Notes: generated from the sequence alone by a model not told the origin. Shown: positions 1 through 7,035, numbered from the stretch's first letter. The stretch: 18,284 nt of DNA from Baffinella frigidus (GCA_026770585.1 MU647064.1:34474-52757); one strand, 5' to 3'. Made by a program: numbers and translations.

Positions 1-27
1 GCGAAGGCAGGAGCTCGAGCATCTGAA

Positions 28-177
28 AAGCTAACGCCAGCGAGGCACTTAGAGCCTACGGATTGCCTACGGTACGAGCCCCCCTCCTACGACTTTTAAA
101 AACCATTTTGTTTTAACCGTCGTAGGAGGAGGGGGGGGGTTCCTACCGTAGGCTAAGGGGTCCGCTGGCGTTAGCTT
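28..177. mobile_element. Foldback element with 15-bp perfect terminal inverted repeats
   Basis: AAGCTAACGCCAGCG at 28-42 is the exact reverse complement of 163-177. The inner arms also pair imperfectly: the CCTACGGTA and CCTCCTACGAC segments at about 66-92 pair with the segments at about 118-153. There is no coding capacity. It is 150 bp long, and I found no convincing target-site duplication. The CCTACGGTAGG core recurs at 1658-1688 and 17374-17405, so it belongs to a dispersed family. A non-autonomous DNA element is the simplest reading. Confidence 0.75.
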
Positions 178-179
178 GT

Positions 180-1130
180 GGCATTATCGAGTACACACCA
201 GATGAGTGCACACGCGCCCAAACCTAGACCCCCCCCCTGAAAGCAGGTCCCGACAAACGACGCCCCTAACTTCTCGACAATCCCCGCACCCTCCCCCCTC
301 GACATTCACGGCACCCTCTCCCTCTACATTCCCCGCCCCCCCCCCCCACCCTCGACAATTGGGGCACCCGATGCAGCGGAGCGAGCGCAGTTTGAGCGTG
401 CGCGAAGCTCCGCGGGGACCCGGGAATGTCGAGGGGAGAGGGTGCGGGGAACGTCGAGGGGGTCTGTCGGGTAGGGGGGTCTTTTTCTTCTTTTTCTTTT
501 TCTTCTTCTTCTGCATCATCAGTGCCCTCTTCCACACGGACCAGGGGGGTAGGGTCTACCCGATGCAGCGCAGCGAGCGCATGTTGAGCGTGAAAATCTC
601 TTGTGGGTGTGGCCTATATATGATAGATGGACGGCTTATTTGGACGTGACGGTAGTAACTTTTTGTACCGGCTTGTACCTTTTTGTACCGCCTTGGTACA
701 AACGCGGTGCACCGCGCGCTGCGGCTCACGCTCGAGCACACGAAGAGGAAAGAGCCCACACCTAGACCCTGAACCCTATAGACCCCCCTCCCTGCAAATC
801 TAGACACCACCCCGTCCCGACAAACCACGCCCCTACCCCCTCGACAATCCCCGCACCCTCGACAATCTACGCACCCGGTGCAGCGGAGCGAGCGTGTGCG
901 GAGAATGTCGAGTGTCGAGGGGGTGTGGGAAATGTAGAGGAGAGAGGGTGCGGGGAATGTCGAGAGGAACACACCCGATACAGCGGAGCGAGCGCATGTT
1001 GAGGGTGCGCGAACAGAAGACAGAGCGCTGCGGCTCTGTGGGGAGTTCCCACGACATCGGCGTCCCCCAGTGGTCCAGCCCCAGCTCTTCCTGTGCCCGG
1101 GAGGAAAACGTTCGTTTAATAGAACGGCTT
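180..1130. repeat. Low-complexity GC-rich stretch with four copies of a ~40-bp repeat
   Basis: Copies lie at about 365-406, 557-592, 871-900 and 971-1013, with the core CCCGATGCAGCGGAGCGAGCG followed by a TTGAGSGTGCGCGAA tail. The tail is missing or altered in the second and third copies. They are separated by C-rich strings of the type CCCTCGACAATCCCCGCACC. Both strands stay open for 80-197 codons, but the translations are Pro/Arg/Ser-rich low complexity with frame-independent openness, so I do not call a gene. A pyrimidine tract of T and C sits at 481-512, and a GCGGTGCACCGC palindrome near 703-714. Confidence 0.6.
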
Positions 1131-1202
1131 CCCACACGAGGCTATCCATGCGAACAGAATAAATGTCGATTTTGAATTTTGTAGGGAGAATTGGTCACGT
1201 GG

Positions 1203-1414
1203 CCACTCGAGGCTAGAAATGTGACCATTTTAAAACTGGGATTCTTTTACAAGTGAAGGGGGGGAAAGGTGGGTGTAGTAATTTTCACACAAATAGGGGC
1301 GTTTGGTCACGTTACTGGGGGAATTCCCCCAGTAACGTGACCAAACCTGCCCGTGACTAGTACTAAATTTAACAATCCCACGTTTAAAATACTCAATCTC
1401 CCAGCCTCGAGTGG
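1203..1414. mobile_element. Nested foldback element (CCACTCGAGGCT ends), copy 1
   Basis: CCACTCGAGGCTAG at 1203-1216 pairs with CCAGCCTCGAGTGG at 1401-1414. A second copy in the opposite orientation, also about 212 bp, lies at 12546-12757. It shares the GTCACGGGCAGG block, the central hairpin, the GTGTAGTAATTTTCACAC block and the CTTGTAAA block. Having an independent copy elsewhere shows that this inner segment moves as its own unit and is nested in the outer element. Confidence 0.82.
1301..1346. repeat. 46-bp perfect palindrome at the element centre
   Basis: GTTTGGTCACGTTACTGGGG reads into GAATTC and back with no mismatch. It can form a spacer-less cruciform. In the copy at 12624-12660 the same place holds a hairpin with a short loop and a different inner sequence, with only the GGTCACGT ends kept. 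Confidence 0.9.
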
Positions 1415-1656
1415 GGCGCCCGCTTTGCGCGCGCCACGTGACCAAATATATGAAAATTGCTACACAGACGCTCACAATCGACATTTATTCTGTTCGCATG
1501 GATAGCCTCGTGTGGTCAGAGAATTCTGCGCCCGGGAGAAAAATGGCGCCAGCTCATTATGTACCCAGGAGGACACGACTTCAGCTCACGTCGTGCAGCT
1601 GTTTCTCCACACGGCGGACTTCGAAGGGGTTTCGAATAACCCATACGCGATAAGAC

Positions 1657-1705
1657 CTAGGACCCTACGGTAGGCAACCCGTAGGGACAAAGGGGGGTTC
1701 CTACG
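1657..1705. mobile_element. Short CCTACGGTAGG element flanked by 8-bp direct repeats
   Basis: GATAAGAC occurs at 1649-1656 and again at 1706-1713, directly flanking a 49-bp segment. Its core (1658-1688) is shared with 17374-17405 and partly with the element at 28-177. An 8-bp flanking duplication would fit an insertion, for example by a hAT-type transposase, but the segment has no clear inverted ends of its own. Confidence 0.5.
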
Positions 1706-1798
1706 GATAAGACAAAGGAAAGGTGGCCCGGCCCGAGTTGGGGCCGAAAATCCTTTCGTAGCCCGATGTGTGGTTGGGGGGGTTGGTCAAGAACAATC

Positions 1799-1938
1799 TC
1801 ACGTGGAAACACTTATAATTTATAAACTGGATTCCAATCAAAATTACTACACGTCTACTTTGATATTACTAGTAAAGATCGTTCTGTGAAGTAAATTTCA
1901 TTGGATCCAGTTTATAAATTATAAGTGTTTCCACATGA
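1799..1938. mobile_element. 140-bp foldback element with ~38-bp arms
   Basis: The arm starting CACGTGGAAACACTTATAAT at 1800 pairs with the arm ending in CCACATG at 1937, with few mismatches over about 38 bases. The interior carries AAAATTACTACACG, a core shared with most other foldback elements of this window. Confidence 0.8.
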
Positions 1939-2004
1939 AATCGTGGACAAACGCCGCCGCTACCAGAACCCCCTTCTGGTTGGTCCGCGAACGATCGGTC
2001 GTAC

Positions 2005-2660
2005 GGGGGACCTACACCCTAAAACCTAAACCCTGGACCCTGGACCTGTCACCTGCATTTTGATGGTGTTGTCCATAAACCCTGAACCTTAAACCCTACG
2101 CCAGAAGCCCTAAACCCTCAACCCTGAGACCGTAACCTACATGTTGTTGATATCGTTCCTAAACCCTAAACCATCAACCCTCAAACCTAAACCCTAAACC
2201 CCAATCCCCTGAACCCCAAACCATGAGTCCGTAACCTGCATGCCGTTGATATCGTCCGGAGAGAGCTCGCAGCCGCTTTCCTACACCCCAACCCCTAAAC
2301 CCTGAGCGTCCGGCGCCCGGACTGAGAATACTACGGGTAAAAGTAGATTGTAAGTCCGATTTGTACCAGACACGTCCGGTGTGTACCAGGAATGTTCTCC
2401 ATGTCCAGTTTGGAAAGGCGTAAAAGTGCAATTGTAAGGCCTTTTCCTGGTACAAACCGGGCGTGCCGTACAATCTACGTTTGCCCGTAGTATTCTCGGT
2501 CCGGGCGCGGACCTGCATGTTGTTGACATCGTCGCTAAATCCTGACCATCAACCATCAACCCCACACCCTAAACCCTAAGCCGTAAGCCCCAAACCCCAA
2601 ACCATGAGCCCGTAACCTGCATGCCGTTGATATCGTCCGGAGAGAGCTCGCGGCCGGTTT
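2005..2660. repeat. Degenerate telomere-like array (C-rich on plus) with five copies of a CATGYYGTTGATATCGTC unit
   Basis: Long stretches of CCCTAAACC, CCCTGAACC and similar variants alternate with a non-telomeric block of the type ACCTGCATGTTGTTGATATCG at about 2049, 2137, 2236, 2512 and 2618. Two of these (2234-2285 and 2611-2665) extend through a nearly identical CCGGAGAGAGCTCGCRGCCG. The array behaves as a higher-order tandem repeat. No gene is visible in it. Confidence 0.75.
2309..2511. mobile_element. Foldback element inserted in the telomere-like array
   Basis: The arm from 2309 (TCCGGCGCCCGGACTGAGAA) pairs with the arm ending at 2511 over about 45 bp with few mismatches. It splits one ACCCTGAG...CCTGCATG unit of the array, which is intact elsewhere. 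The interior holds two TTTGTACCAG/CTGGTACAAA-type motifs. No coding capacity. Confidence 0.78.
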
Positions 2661-2674
2661 CCACCTGTCACGAG

Positions 2675-2960
2675 GGTTTGGTGTTTGGTGTTTTGGGTTT
2701 GGGGTTTGGGGTTTGGGGTTTGGTGTTTGGTATTTGAGGTTTGGGGTTTGGGGTTTGGTGTTTGGTGTTTGGTGTTTGGGGTTTGGTGTTGAGGGTTTGG
2801 TGTGTGTGGTTTGTGGTTTGGTGTTTGGTGTTTGGTGTTTGGTGTTTGGTGTTTGGTGTTTGGGTTTGGGGCTTTGTGCTTTGTGTTTTGTGTTTTGTGT
2901 TTTGGATTTTCGGTTCAGAGTTCAGGGTTCAAAGTTCAGGTTTTTTTGAGACCTCGCGGC
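2675..2960. repeat. G-rich GGTTTGGTGTTT variant array
   Basis: Runs of TTTGGGG and TTTGGTG repeat units on the plus strand, grading into TTTTGTG and then GTTCAGGGTTCA. This is the opposite strand polarity to the neighbouring array at 2005-2660. The translated VFGVWCLVFGVW strings are repeat translation, not protein. Confidence 0.8.
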
Positions 2961-3136
2961 ACACGATCGGGTCAAATGAGTTAGCAACCTGTACTGCCCC
3001 CCATGAATCCCCAAACCCTGAAATCCCAGGAAACCCCCAAACCCTCAAGTCACAGGAAACCCCGTACCCTGAAATACCAGGAAATTCCACTCCCTGAAAT
3101 CCCCGTTCGCACAGGGGTTAGGGGGTCGATACACAA

Positions 3137-3190
3137 GTTGCCGTCGAGAGAGGAGGTCCCCGCGGGTGCTTTCGCCAACGTAGTCCATCG
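3137..3190 (-). pseudogene. Exon-like copy 1 of the MDYFGESTRGDLL unit
   Basis: On the minus strand it reads MDYVGESTRGDLLSRRQL in the frame shared by all four copies. It lacks the upstream PAFYSPTAEDW half and its acceptor. AACTT|GTGTAT gives a weak possible donor. It is part of the tandem segment above and is most likely a decayed duplicate. Confidence 0.45.
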
Positions 3191-3371
3191 GTCTCAAAAG
3201 CCTCTAGCATTTCCCCGTGTTGTACCAGGGGGGGTCGATTTTTCTCCAAAAGACAGGTTACGAACCACACCCTGTAACCTGTGCATGCAGTCCATAACCT
3301 GTACTATCCCAGGAAACCCCACAACCTGAAATCTCCGTTCGCATAGGGGGGTGAGGGGGGGGGGGGTAATA

Positions 3372-3427
3372 AGTTGCTGGCGGAGCAGGAGGTCCCCGCG
3401 GGTGCTCTCGCCAAAGTAGTCCATCGG
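3372..3427 (-). pseudogene. Exon-like copy 2 of the MDYFGESTRGDLL unit
   Basis: The minus strand reads MDYFGESTRGDLLLRQQL. The 5' half is missing as in copy 1, and no GT follows CAACTT (it reads ATTACC), so no donor is visible. Differences from copy 3 in the shared part are mostly third-position (GAC/GAT, GAG/GAA, CTT/CTC). Confidence 0.45.
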
Positions 3428-3526
3428 TCTCAAAAGCCTCTAGCATTTCCCCGTGTTGTACCAGGGGGGGGTCGATTTCCGACCCTCCTCTGGTACAAAT
3501 CACACCCCGGGTGGGGACTTTTCCTA

Positions 3527-3616
3527 AGTTGACGCTCTTGGCTTCTGGTGCAAATCCGGCAACTTTGGGGCGGAAACGCGCCCGGGCGCACCAAATTGGT
3601 GAGACCAAATAGACTC
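3527..3616 (+). repeat. Dispersed repeat TTGACATGCTGG...CCAAATAGACT, copy 1 of 5
   Basis: It aligns over about 88 bp with 7085-7169 (shared AGTTGAC, CAAAYCCGKCAACT, GGAGCGGRAA, CACCAAAYTGGTG and CCAAATAGACT). Other copies are at 7067-7169, 7233-7316 (minus), 7362-7422 (minus) and 11828-11912. Confidence 0.65.
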
Positions 3617-3619
3617 ACA

Positions 3620-3690
3620 AGGTGACAAGTTGACATAACAGACGCATAAGTTGACAAGTTGACACAAGTTGACAAGTTGACATAATAAAC
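3620..3690. repeat. Short GACAAGTTGACA tandem
   Basis: AAGTTGACA recurs five times within 70 bp with irregular spacing. It lies just downstream of the donor of the minus-strand exon at 3695-3786, so it would fall in that intron. Confidence 0.7.
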
Positions 3691-3694
3691 TCAC

Positions 3695-3786
3695 GAGTTG
3701 CTGGCGGGGGAGGAGGTCCCCGCGGGTGCTTTCGCCAAAGTAATCCATCGGCCAGTCCTCCGCGGTCGGCGAGTAGAACGCCGGCT
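3695..3786 (-). CDS. Exon of an unrecognised protein (best copy of the PAFYSPTAEDWPMDYFGEST unit)
   Basis: I do not recognise the protein. The minus strand shows a good acceptor (GCACCGCAG|AG at 3787), then two bases finishing a codon, then 30 codons reading PAFYSPTAEDWPMDYFG and on to ...GDLLPRQQL. A strong donor GTGAGT follows at 3694-3689. The exon is 92 nt and ends in phase 0. Four related copies lie in 3137-3994. Between them most differences are synonymous in this frame (GAG/GAA, TTT/TTC, GAT/GAC, CTC/CTT), which supports a coding origin. The segment is rich in Asp, Glu and aromatic residues, with no membrane segment. The borders are inferred by eye, and the rest of the gene was not found with confidence. 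Confidence 0.5.
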
Positions 3787-3837
3787 CTGCGGTGCACCCA
3801 ACCACGTTACTTACGGCGAAAGTTGACGACGGCCTGG

Positions 3838-3925
3838 AAGTTGACACCCAACATGTAAACACCATGCTGGTTTTACACCCAACATGAGGAAACCATGTTG
3901 GTTTTACAACCAACATGTGAGAAGA
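3838..3925. repeat. CCAACATG / CATGTTGG alternating repeat
   Basis: Blocks ACCCAACATG and CATGYTGGTTTTACA alternate about 2.5 times, so the stretch is both tandem and locally self-complementary. It lies between exon-like copies 3 and 4. Confidence 0.65.
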
Positions 3926-3926
3926 G

Positions 3927-3994
3927 GCCGCGGGTGCTTTCGCCGAAGTAATCCATCGGCCAGTCTTCCGCGGTCGGCGAGTAGAACGCCGGCT
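3927..3994 (-). pseudogene. Exon-like copy 4 of the PAFYSPTAEDWPMDYFGEST unit
   Basis: On the minus strand, ACCCTAAAACCAG|AG gives an acceptor at 3995, followed by PAFYSPTAEDWPMDYFGESTRG. It then departs from the other copies (GGCCTCTTCTCAC), so the 3' end and donor are lost. Of the four copies it lies furthest 5' in the minus-strand sense. The sequence just upstream is telomere-like, so a telomere-type tract supplies the acceptor. Confidence 0.5.
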
Positions 3995-3999
3995 CTGGT

Positions 4000-4260
4000 T
4001 TTAGGGTAAAGGGTTCAGGGTTCAGGTTTACGGTTTATGGTTTATGGGTTTATGGGTTTATGGGTTTATGGGTTTATGGGTTTATGGTTCATGGCTTATG
4101 GTTTGTGGTTCATGGTTTGTGGTTTGTGGTTCAGCCACGGCCGTTGAAATTCAGGGTACAGGGTTGAGGGTTCTGGTTTACGTTCATTATGGTGTGTGGT
4201 GCATGGTTTGTGGTTTATGGTTTATGGTTGAGCCACGGCCGTTGAAATCCATCAGACAGG
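4000..4260. repeat. Telomere-like GGGTTTA/GGGTTTAT tract with a duplicated GAGCCACGGCCGTTGAAAT block
   Basis: TTTAGGG-like sequence passes into a 7-bp GGGTTTAT tandem (about 4041-4088) and then TTTATGG/TTTGTGG variants. The block AGCCACGGCCGTTGAAAT occurs at about 4132 and 4231. The long open frame across it (4044-4727) begins with repeat translation (GLWVYGFMGLWVYG) and is not a gene. Confidence 0.75.
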
Positions 4261-4340
4261 GCGCTTCCGATGTAGCCGTCAGGAAGCGAGGCGGGCCCAT
4301 GTGTACTGCTAGGTGGAAACATTTTTCTCAAGCCAACCTC

Positions 4341-4431
4341 CCATACAAACTGCCATCTTCAGGATCCGAACAAGCCAGGCTAGGCTTGTTCTTTTCAGCT
4401 CAATCCACTGAAAAGTTGACAGTTTGTGTGG
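4341..4431. repeat. Three-armed inverted-repeat structure (T-shaped fold)
   Basis: An outer stem pairs CCATACAAACTG (4341-4352) with CAGTTTGTGTGG (4420-4431), with one mismatch. Inside are two independent hairpins: GAACAAGCC (4368-4376) with GGCTTGTTC (4383-4391), and TTTTCAG (4392-4398) with CTGAAAA (4408-4414). It does not have tRNA proportions or conserved tRNA bases. Confidence 0.75.
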
Positions 4432-4459
4432 GGGGTACCTCTAGAAACAAAATACTGCT

Positions 4460-4540
4460 AGCAGTGCTGTGTGTAGAGCGAGTTTTAGCAGTTCTGTGTG
4501 TAGAGCGAGTTTTAGCAGTTCTGTGTGTAGAGCGAGTTTT
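4460..4540. repeat. 27-bp tandem repeat, three units
   Basis: Units at 4460-4486, 4487-4513 and 4514-4540 differ only at one base of the first unit (AGCAGTGCTG versus AGCAGTTCTG). The period is a multiple of three, so one frame reads LAVLCVERV three times. The frame has no other support and I do not call it coding. Confidence 0.9.
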
Positions 4541-4542
4541 AG

Positions 4543-4640
4543 CTGATGGCCACCAAACAATTGAACAGCCCTCAAAGTCGACGTTTTGGTACCAGGATCG
4601 TCGACTTTCACCGGAATTGACTTTTTTGCGTGGCCATCAG
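4543..4640. mobile_element. Small foldback element with CTGATGGCCAC ends
   Basis: CTGATGGCCAC (4543-4553) pairs with GTGGCCATCAG (4630-4640). An inner hairpin pairs AAAGTCGACG (4574-4583) with CGTCGACTTT (4599-4608) around a loop containing GGTACCAGG. Confidence 0.7.
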
Positions 4641-4679
4641 ATGCGAAAACAGCCCTGTAAGTTTTGGGCTGGCAACGAC

Positions 4680-4868
4680 CCACACGAGAACGCTAGAGGG
4701 GCCTATTTAAAACCGATGCGCTTTTAAAAGTGCATTTGTGTAGTAACTTTCGTTGATTGGTCACGTTACTAACCATATATTGGCCAGTCACGAACTTGGA
4801 ATACCTTATCCTGGTACAAATATTTACAACCCCACATATAAATAGGCCCCTCTAGCATTCTCGAGTGG
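4680..4868. mobile_element. GCTAGAGGGGCC foldback family, copy 1
   Basis: It is 189 bp. The left end CCACACGAGAACGCTAGAGG pairs with the right end CCTCTAGCATTCTCGAGTGG, with three mismatches over about 30 bp. The interior holds GTGTAGTAACTTTCG, a GGTCACGTTACT motif and CTGGTACAAATATTTACAAC. Copies 2 (5826-6016, opposite orientation) and 3 (6518-6676) share the whole interior. Confidence 0.85.
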
Positions 4869-4884
4869 GACGAGAATCCGCAGA

Positions 4885-5280
4885 CTGAACGCACGATCCT
4901 TCGTAGAGCGGTGTGCAGAGAAGTTTGCCGCTGAAATAACAATTAAAATTAGTAAACGTGAACGTTTTTTACCAGAAGTTTTGTGCCAGAACCGTCCACA
5001 CGTACCAGTTGTCATTATTAGAGCCAATCTGGTAGGACTTGGCCAGCGCGAACTTCGAAGTTACAAGATTGCGAACCTCTAGATGGACCGTAATTATTAG
5101 TAAACACCATGATTTGTACCGCAAAATTTGAATTTAAAACACTACATGTCCAAAAGGGTCCATCTAGAAGTTCGCAATCTTGCAACTTCGAAGTTCGCTT
5201 TGGCCAAGTCCTACCAGATTGGCTCTACCACCGCCAACTTTTCTGCACAGCGCTCTAGTTTCTCATCTCTTCGCGAAGGA
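4885..5280. mobile_element. Large foldback element with 69-bp inner arms
   Basis: Positions 5021-5089 (GAGCCAATCTGGTAGGACTT...) pair imperfectly with 5157-5225. Outside these, AGAGCGGTGTGCAGAGAAGT (about 4904) pairs with the complementary block at about 5231-5256, so the fold extends across roughly 400 bp with an unpaired stretch in each arm. The arms contain GAACTTCGAAGTT-type sub-palindromes. No coding capacity. Confidence 0.75.
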
Positions 5281-5377
5281 AACGCTTCGCACCAGGAGTT
5301 GTACCAGTATACAACTGTTGAATGTATCAATGTACACCAGATGTATACAACACATGTATAGAGTATGTACAATAGAC

Positions 5378-5571
5378 GTACAGTGGACCTACCCTAACAC
5401 ATACCCGTCGGGGCCAGACTGGTTGAGTATGTGTGGAGGGTAGGTATGCGTTATGGTGTCCACCCTTCAGGCGTACTTCCTTGCAGGGGGAAATCGGGGG
5501 CCGGCCGAAGGAGTATGTGTGGAGGGTAAGTATGTGTTACGGTAGCCTGTGTTAGGGTAGGTGGACTGTAC
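5378..5571. repeat. Inverted repeat with internal GGAGTATGTGTGGAGGGTA duplication
   Basis: GTACAGTGGACCTACCCTAA (from 5378) pairs with the segment ending at 5571 over 23 bp with two mismatches. Inside, GAGTATGTGTGGAGGGTA occurs at about 5425 and 5510. It abuts but is separate from the larger foldback to its left. Confidence 0.65.
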
Positions 5572-5629
5572 AAACTACATACCTACGGGTACAGCCCATT
5601 TCCGGCGCAAAACGCTGCCCGCTTTATGT

Positions 5630-5810
5630 GCCTGGTTGCGCGCGTGAAGAGAGCTTCGACGGAACATGACAAGGCAGTCACCTCGGACAGTTGGCTTCGG
5701 CGTCCGCGTGACCGGTCACGCGGGCGTTCACGAGCCTGCCGGCGGGGCTGTTCCAGATGCTGCACGTTCAGGAAGGGGAGGAGACACCTGAACACTGTGT
5801 TGCGGCAAAC
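5630..5810 (+). repeat. Dispersed repeat shared with 9545-9626 (inverted), carrying ~100 extra bases
   Basis: Blocks 5630-5655 (GCCTGGTTGCGCGC...GAGAGCT) and 5754-5810 (CAGATGCTGCACGTTC...GTTGCGGCAAAC) are adjacent in the reverse complement of 9545-9626. Here they are separated by about 98 bp that holds a perfect 20-bp palindrome (CCGCGTGACC and its complement) at 5704-5723. The extra segment has no GT...AG borders, so it is an insertion here or a deletion in the other copy, not an intron. Confidence 0.6.
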
Positions 5811-5825
5811 GGCAGAGCTGGATAA

Positions 5826-6016
5826 CCACTCGAGAATGCTAGAGGGGCCTTTTTATATGTGGGGTTGTAGATATTTGTACCAGGATAAGGTATTCCAACT
5901 TCGTGACTGGATAATATATGGCTAGTAACGTGACCAATCAACAAACGTTACTACACAAATGCCCACTTTTTAAAGCACCCTGGTTTTAAATAGGCCCCTC
6001 TAGCGTTCTCCTGTGG
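5826..6016. mobile_element. GCTAGAGGGGCC foldback family, copy 2
   Basis: It is 191 bp, in the opposite orientation to copy 1. The pairing extends past the family ends: GCAGAGCTGGATA at 5812-5824 pairs exactly with TATCCAGCTCTGC at 6019-6031. This copy therefore sits symmetrically inside a further palindrome. The interior shares GTTACTACACAAATGCCCACTT with copy 3. Confidence 0.85.
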
Positions 6017-6031
6017 ACTATCCAGCTCTGC

Positions 6032-6390
6032 TTCACTAAATCCTGGCTCCTCATTAAATAAATTTCGGAGCGGACTCCGTACAACACCCCAGTACAATGA
6101 CCACCTAAATCTATCTAATGGGGAGCCAAGATCACCTCAGGCAGCGCTAGAAGTTCCCACTACGGGGCAGGGCTACGTGGTTTCCTGGAGCCATTTTCAC
6201 CCATATCCTGCGGTTACTTTTCCGTCAAAGTCAATTATTTGTGGGCATTTCCAGCAACTTTTGCCGATTTCAAGGGAAAATAATAGATGGACGCAGGGCG
6301 TAAAATGACGTGTAGCTCTCCCGCGTAGCAAGTGAGTCCGTGTGAAACAATCCAAGTTTCCAAGTAAGACTATGCACGACAGCAGGAAAC
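6032..6390. other. No gene or clear repeat seen
   Basis: Mixed-composition sequence with stops in all frames. A short CGGAG...CTCCG hairpin lies at about 6066-6079. Nothing else could be supported. Confidence 0.5.
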
Positions 6391-6478
6391 GCCCGCTTTT
6401 CGGGCAGACACGTGACCAACTCAGTACAAAACGCCTACAATCGACATTTTAAAAAGGGTGCTCGGGTAGCCTCGTGTG
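6391..6478. mobile_element. Degraded solo arm related to the 1132-1515 element
   Basis: The order GCCCGCTTT, ACGTGACCAA, ACAATCGACATTT and TAGCCTCGTGTG matches 1417-1514, with small indels. The left half of the element is not recognisable. Confidence 0.6.
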
Positions 6479-6480
6479 CA

Positions 6481-6518
6481 ACGCCAGGACCTGTCTCGGA
6501 CTCCTCCGCGGGGTTGCC
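6481..6518. repeat. 38-bp direct repeat, copy 1 (copy 2 at 6692-6729)
   Basis: ACGCCAGGACCTGTCTCGGA and its continuation to GGGGTTGCC recur at 6692-6729 with one mismatch. The two copies bracket the third GCTAGAGGGGCC-family element. Confidence 0.85.
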
Positions 6519-6676
6519 TATTCACATGCGGGGTTGTACATAATTGCACCAGGATAACGTAACCAACCTCGCGACTGGCCTAATTTCGCGCAGTTACCTC
6601 CCGAAAGTTACTACACAAACGCCCACTTGTAAAAGCAAACGGGTTATAAATACGCCCCGCTAGCGCTCTCGTGTGG
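6518..6676. mobile_element. GCTAGAGGGGCC foldback family, copy 3 (left end lost)
   Basis: It aligns with copy 2 from CCTATTCACATGCGGGGTTG to GCTAGCGCTCTCGTGTGG. The left terminal 24 bp are replaced by the direct-repeat sequence. The right arm contains TATAAATACGCCCCGC. Confidence 0.72.
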
Positions 6677-6839
6677 ATCAACGTGCATGCGACGCCCGGA
6701 CCTGTCTCGGACTCCTCCGCGGGGTTGCCGGGCGTATCGACGTTTTTCGCGACCCCGTACATCCCCATGTCATCAATCCCTTGGATCTGCAGCACCCAAG
6801 GCCCTTTTTGTCAGATTGCACTTCATTATGGTGTGTGTA

Positions 6840-7035
6840 TCACACGGACTCGTTTCCTACAGTGGACTTCGAAGGAAATTTCGACCAGAAATCTGGACGA
6901 AATTTCGGTGAATAACAAGTCTTTGTACCGAGCAATTCTCCACTGTTACTAAAGTTAACAGAGGTTCCACTTTTGCTTTGAGACGTCCCACTCTCGACTT
7001 TTGTCGAAAATCAATGTACCGATCTACCGAGACGG
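6840..7035. repeat. Mosaic of dispersed repeats (GAAATTTCGACCAGAAATCTGG; GTTAACAGAGGTTCCACTT)
   Basis: The block from about 6942 to 7007 is shared with 14797-14868 almost base for base. The TTTCGACCAGAAAT and TTTGTACCGAGCA blocks recur, inverted, at 8190-8265 and 8930-8945. No coding frame is shared by the copies. Confidence 0.65.

Larger units (their letters stand above)
1132..1515. mobile_element. 384-bp foldback element with 40-bp perfect terminal inverted repeats
   Basis: Positions 1132-1171 (beginning CCACACGAGGCTATCC) are the exact reverse complement of 1476-1515, all 40 bases. Perfect arms suggest recent activity or recent gene conversion. The element encloses a second complete inverted-repeat element (1203-1414). 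A degraded relative of its right arm lies at 6391-6478. No target-site duplication is obvious next to either end. Confidence 0.85.
3000..3480. repeat. Two tandem ~235-bp segments containing exon-like copies
   Basis: The blocks at about 3065-3240 and 3300-3475 share order and sequence: CCAGGAAACCCC, TGAAATCYCCGTTCGCA, the GGAGGTCCCCGCGGGTGCT block, and AGCCTCTAGCATTTCCCCGT followed by TTGTACCAGGG. They differ in length at a poly-G run (about 3345-3366). Each carries one copy of the minus-strand exon-like segment listed separately. Confidence 0.75.

Noticed and set aside
556-1149. 197-codon minus-strand ORF near the left end
   Set aside because: Translation of the dispersed 40-bp repeat and CCCTCGACA strings. 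The low-complexity peptides SLRCIGC and SLRCTGC are repeat products.
2005-2960. Chromosome-end fusion
   Set aside because: A fusion leaves TTTAGGG followed by CCCTAAA; the order here is reversed, and the repeats are highly degenerate.
4341-4431. tRNA-like cloverleaf
   Set aside because: Only two inner arms, outer stem of 12 pairs, no T-loop or anticodon-loop consensus.
4044-4727. 227-codon plus-strand ORF
   Set aside because: It begins as translated GGGTTTAT repeat, runs through a palindromic structure, a 27-bp tandem repeat and two foldback elements. No protein-like segment.
5655-5753. Intron gained between the two halves of the repeat shared with 9545-9626
   Set aside because: No GT at the start or AG at the end of the extra segment.
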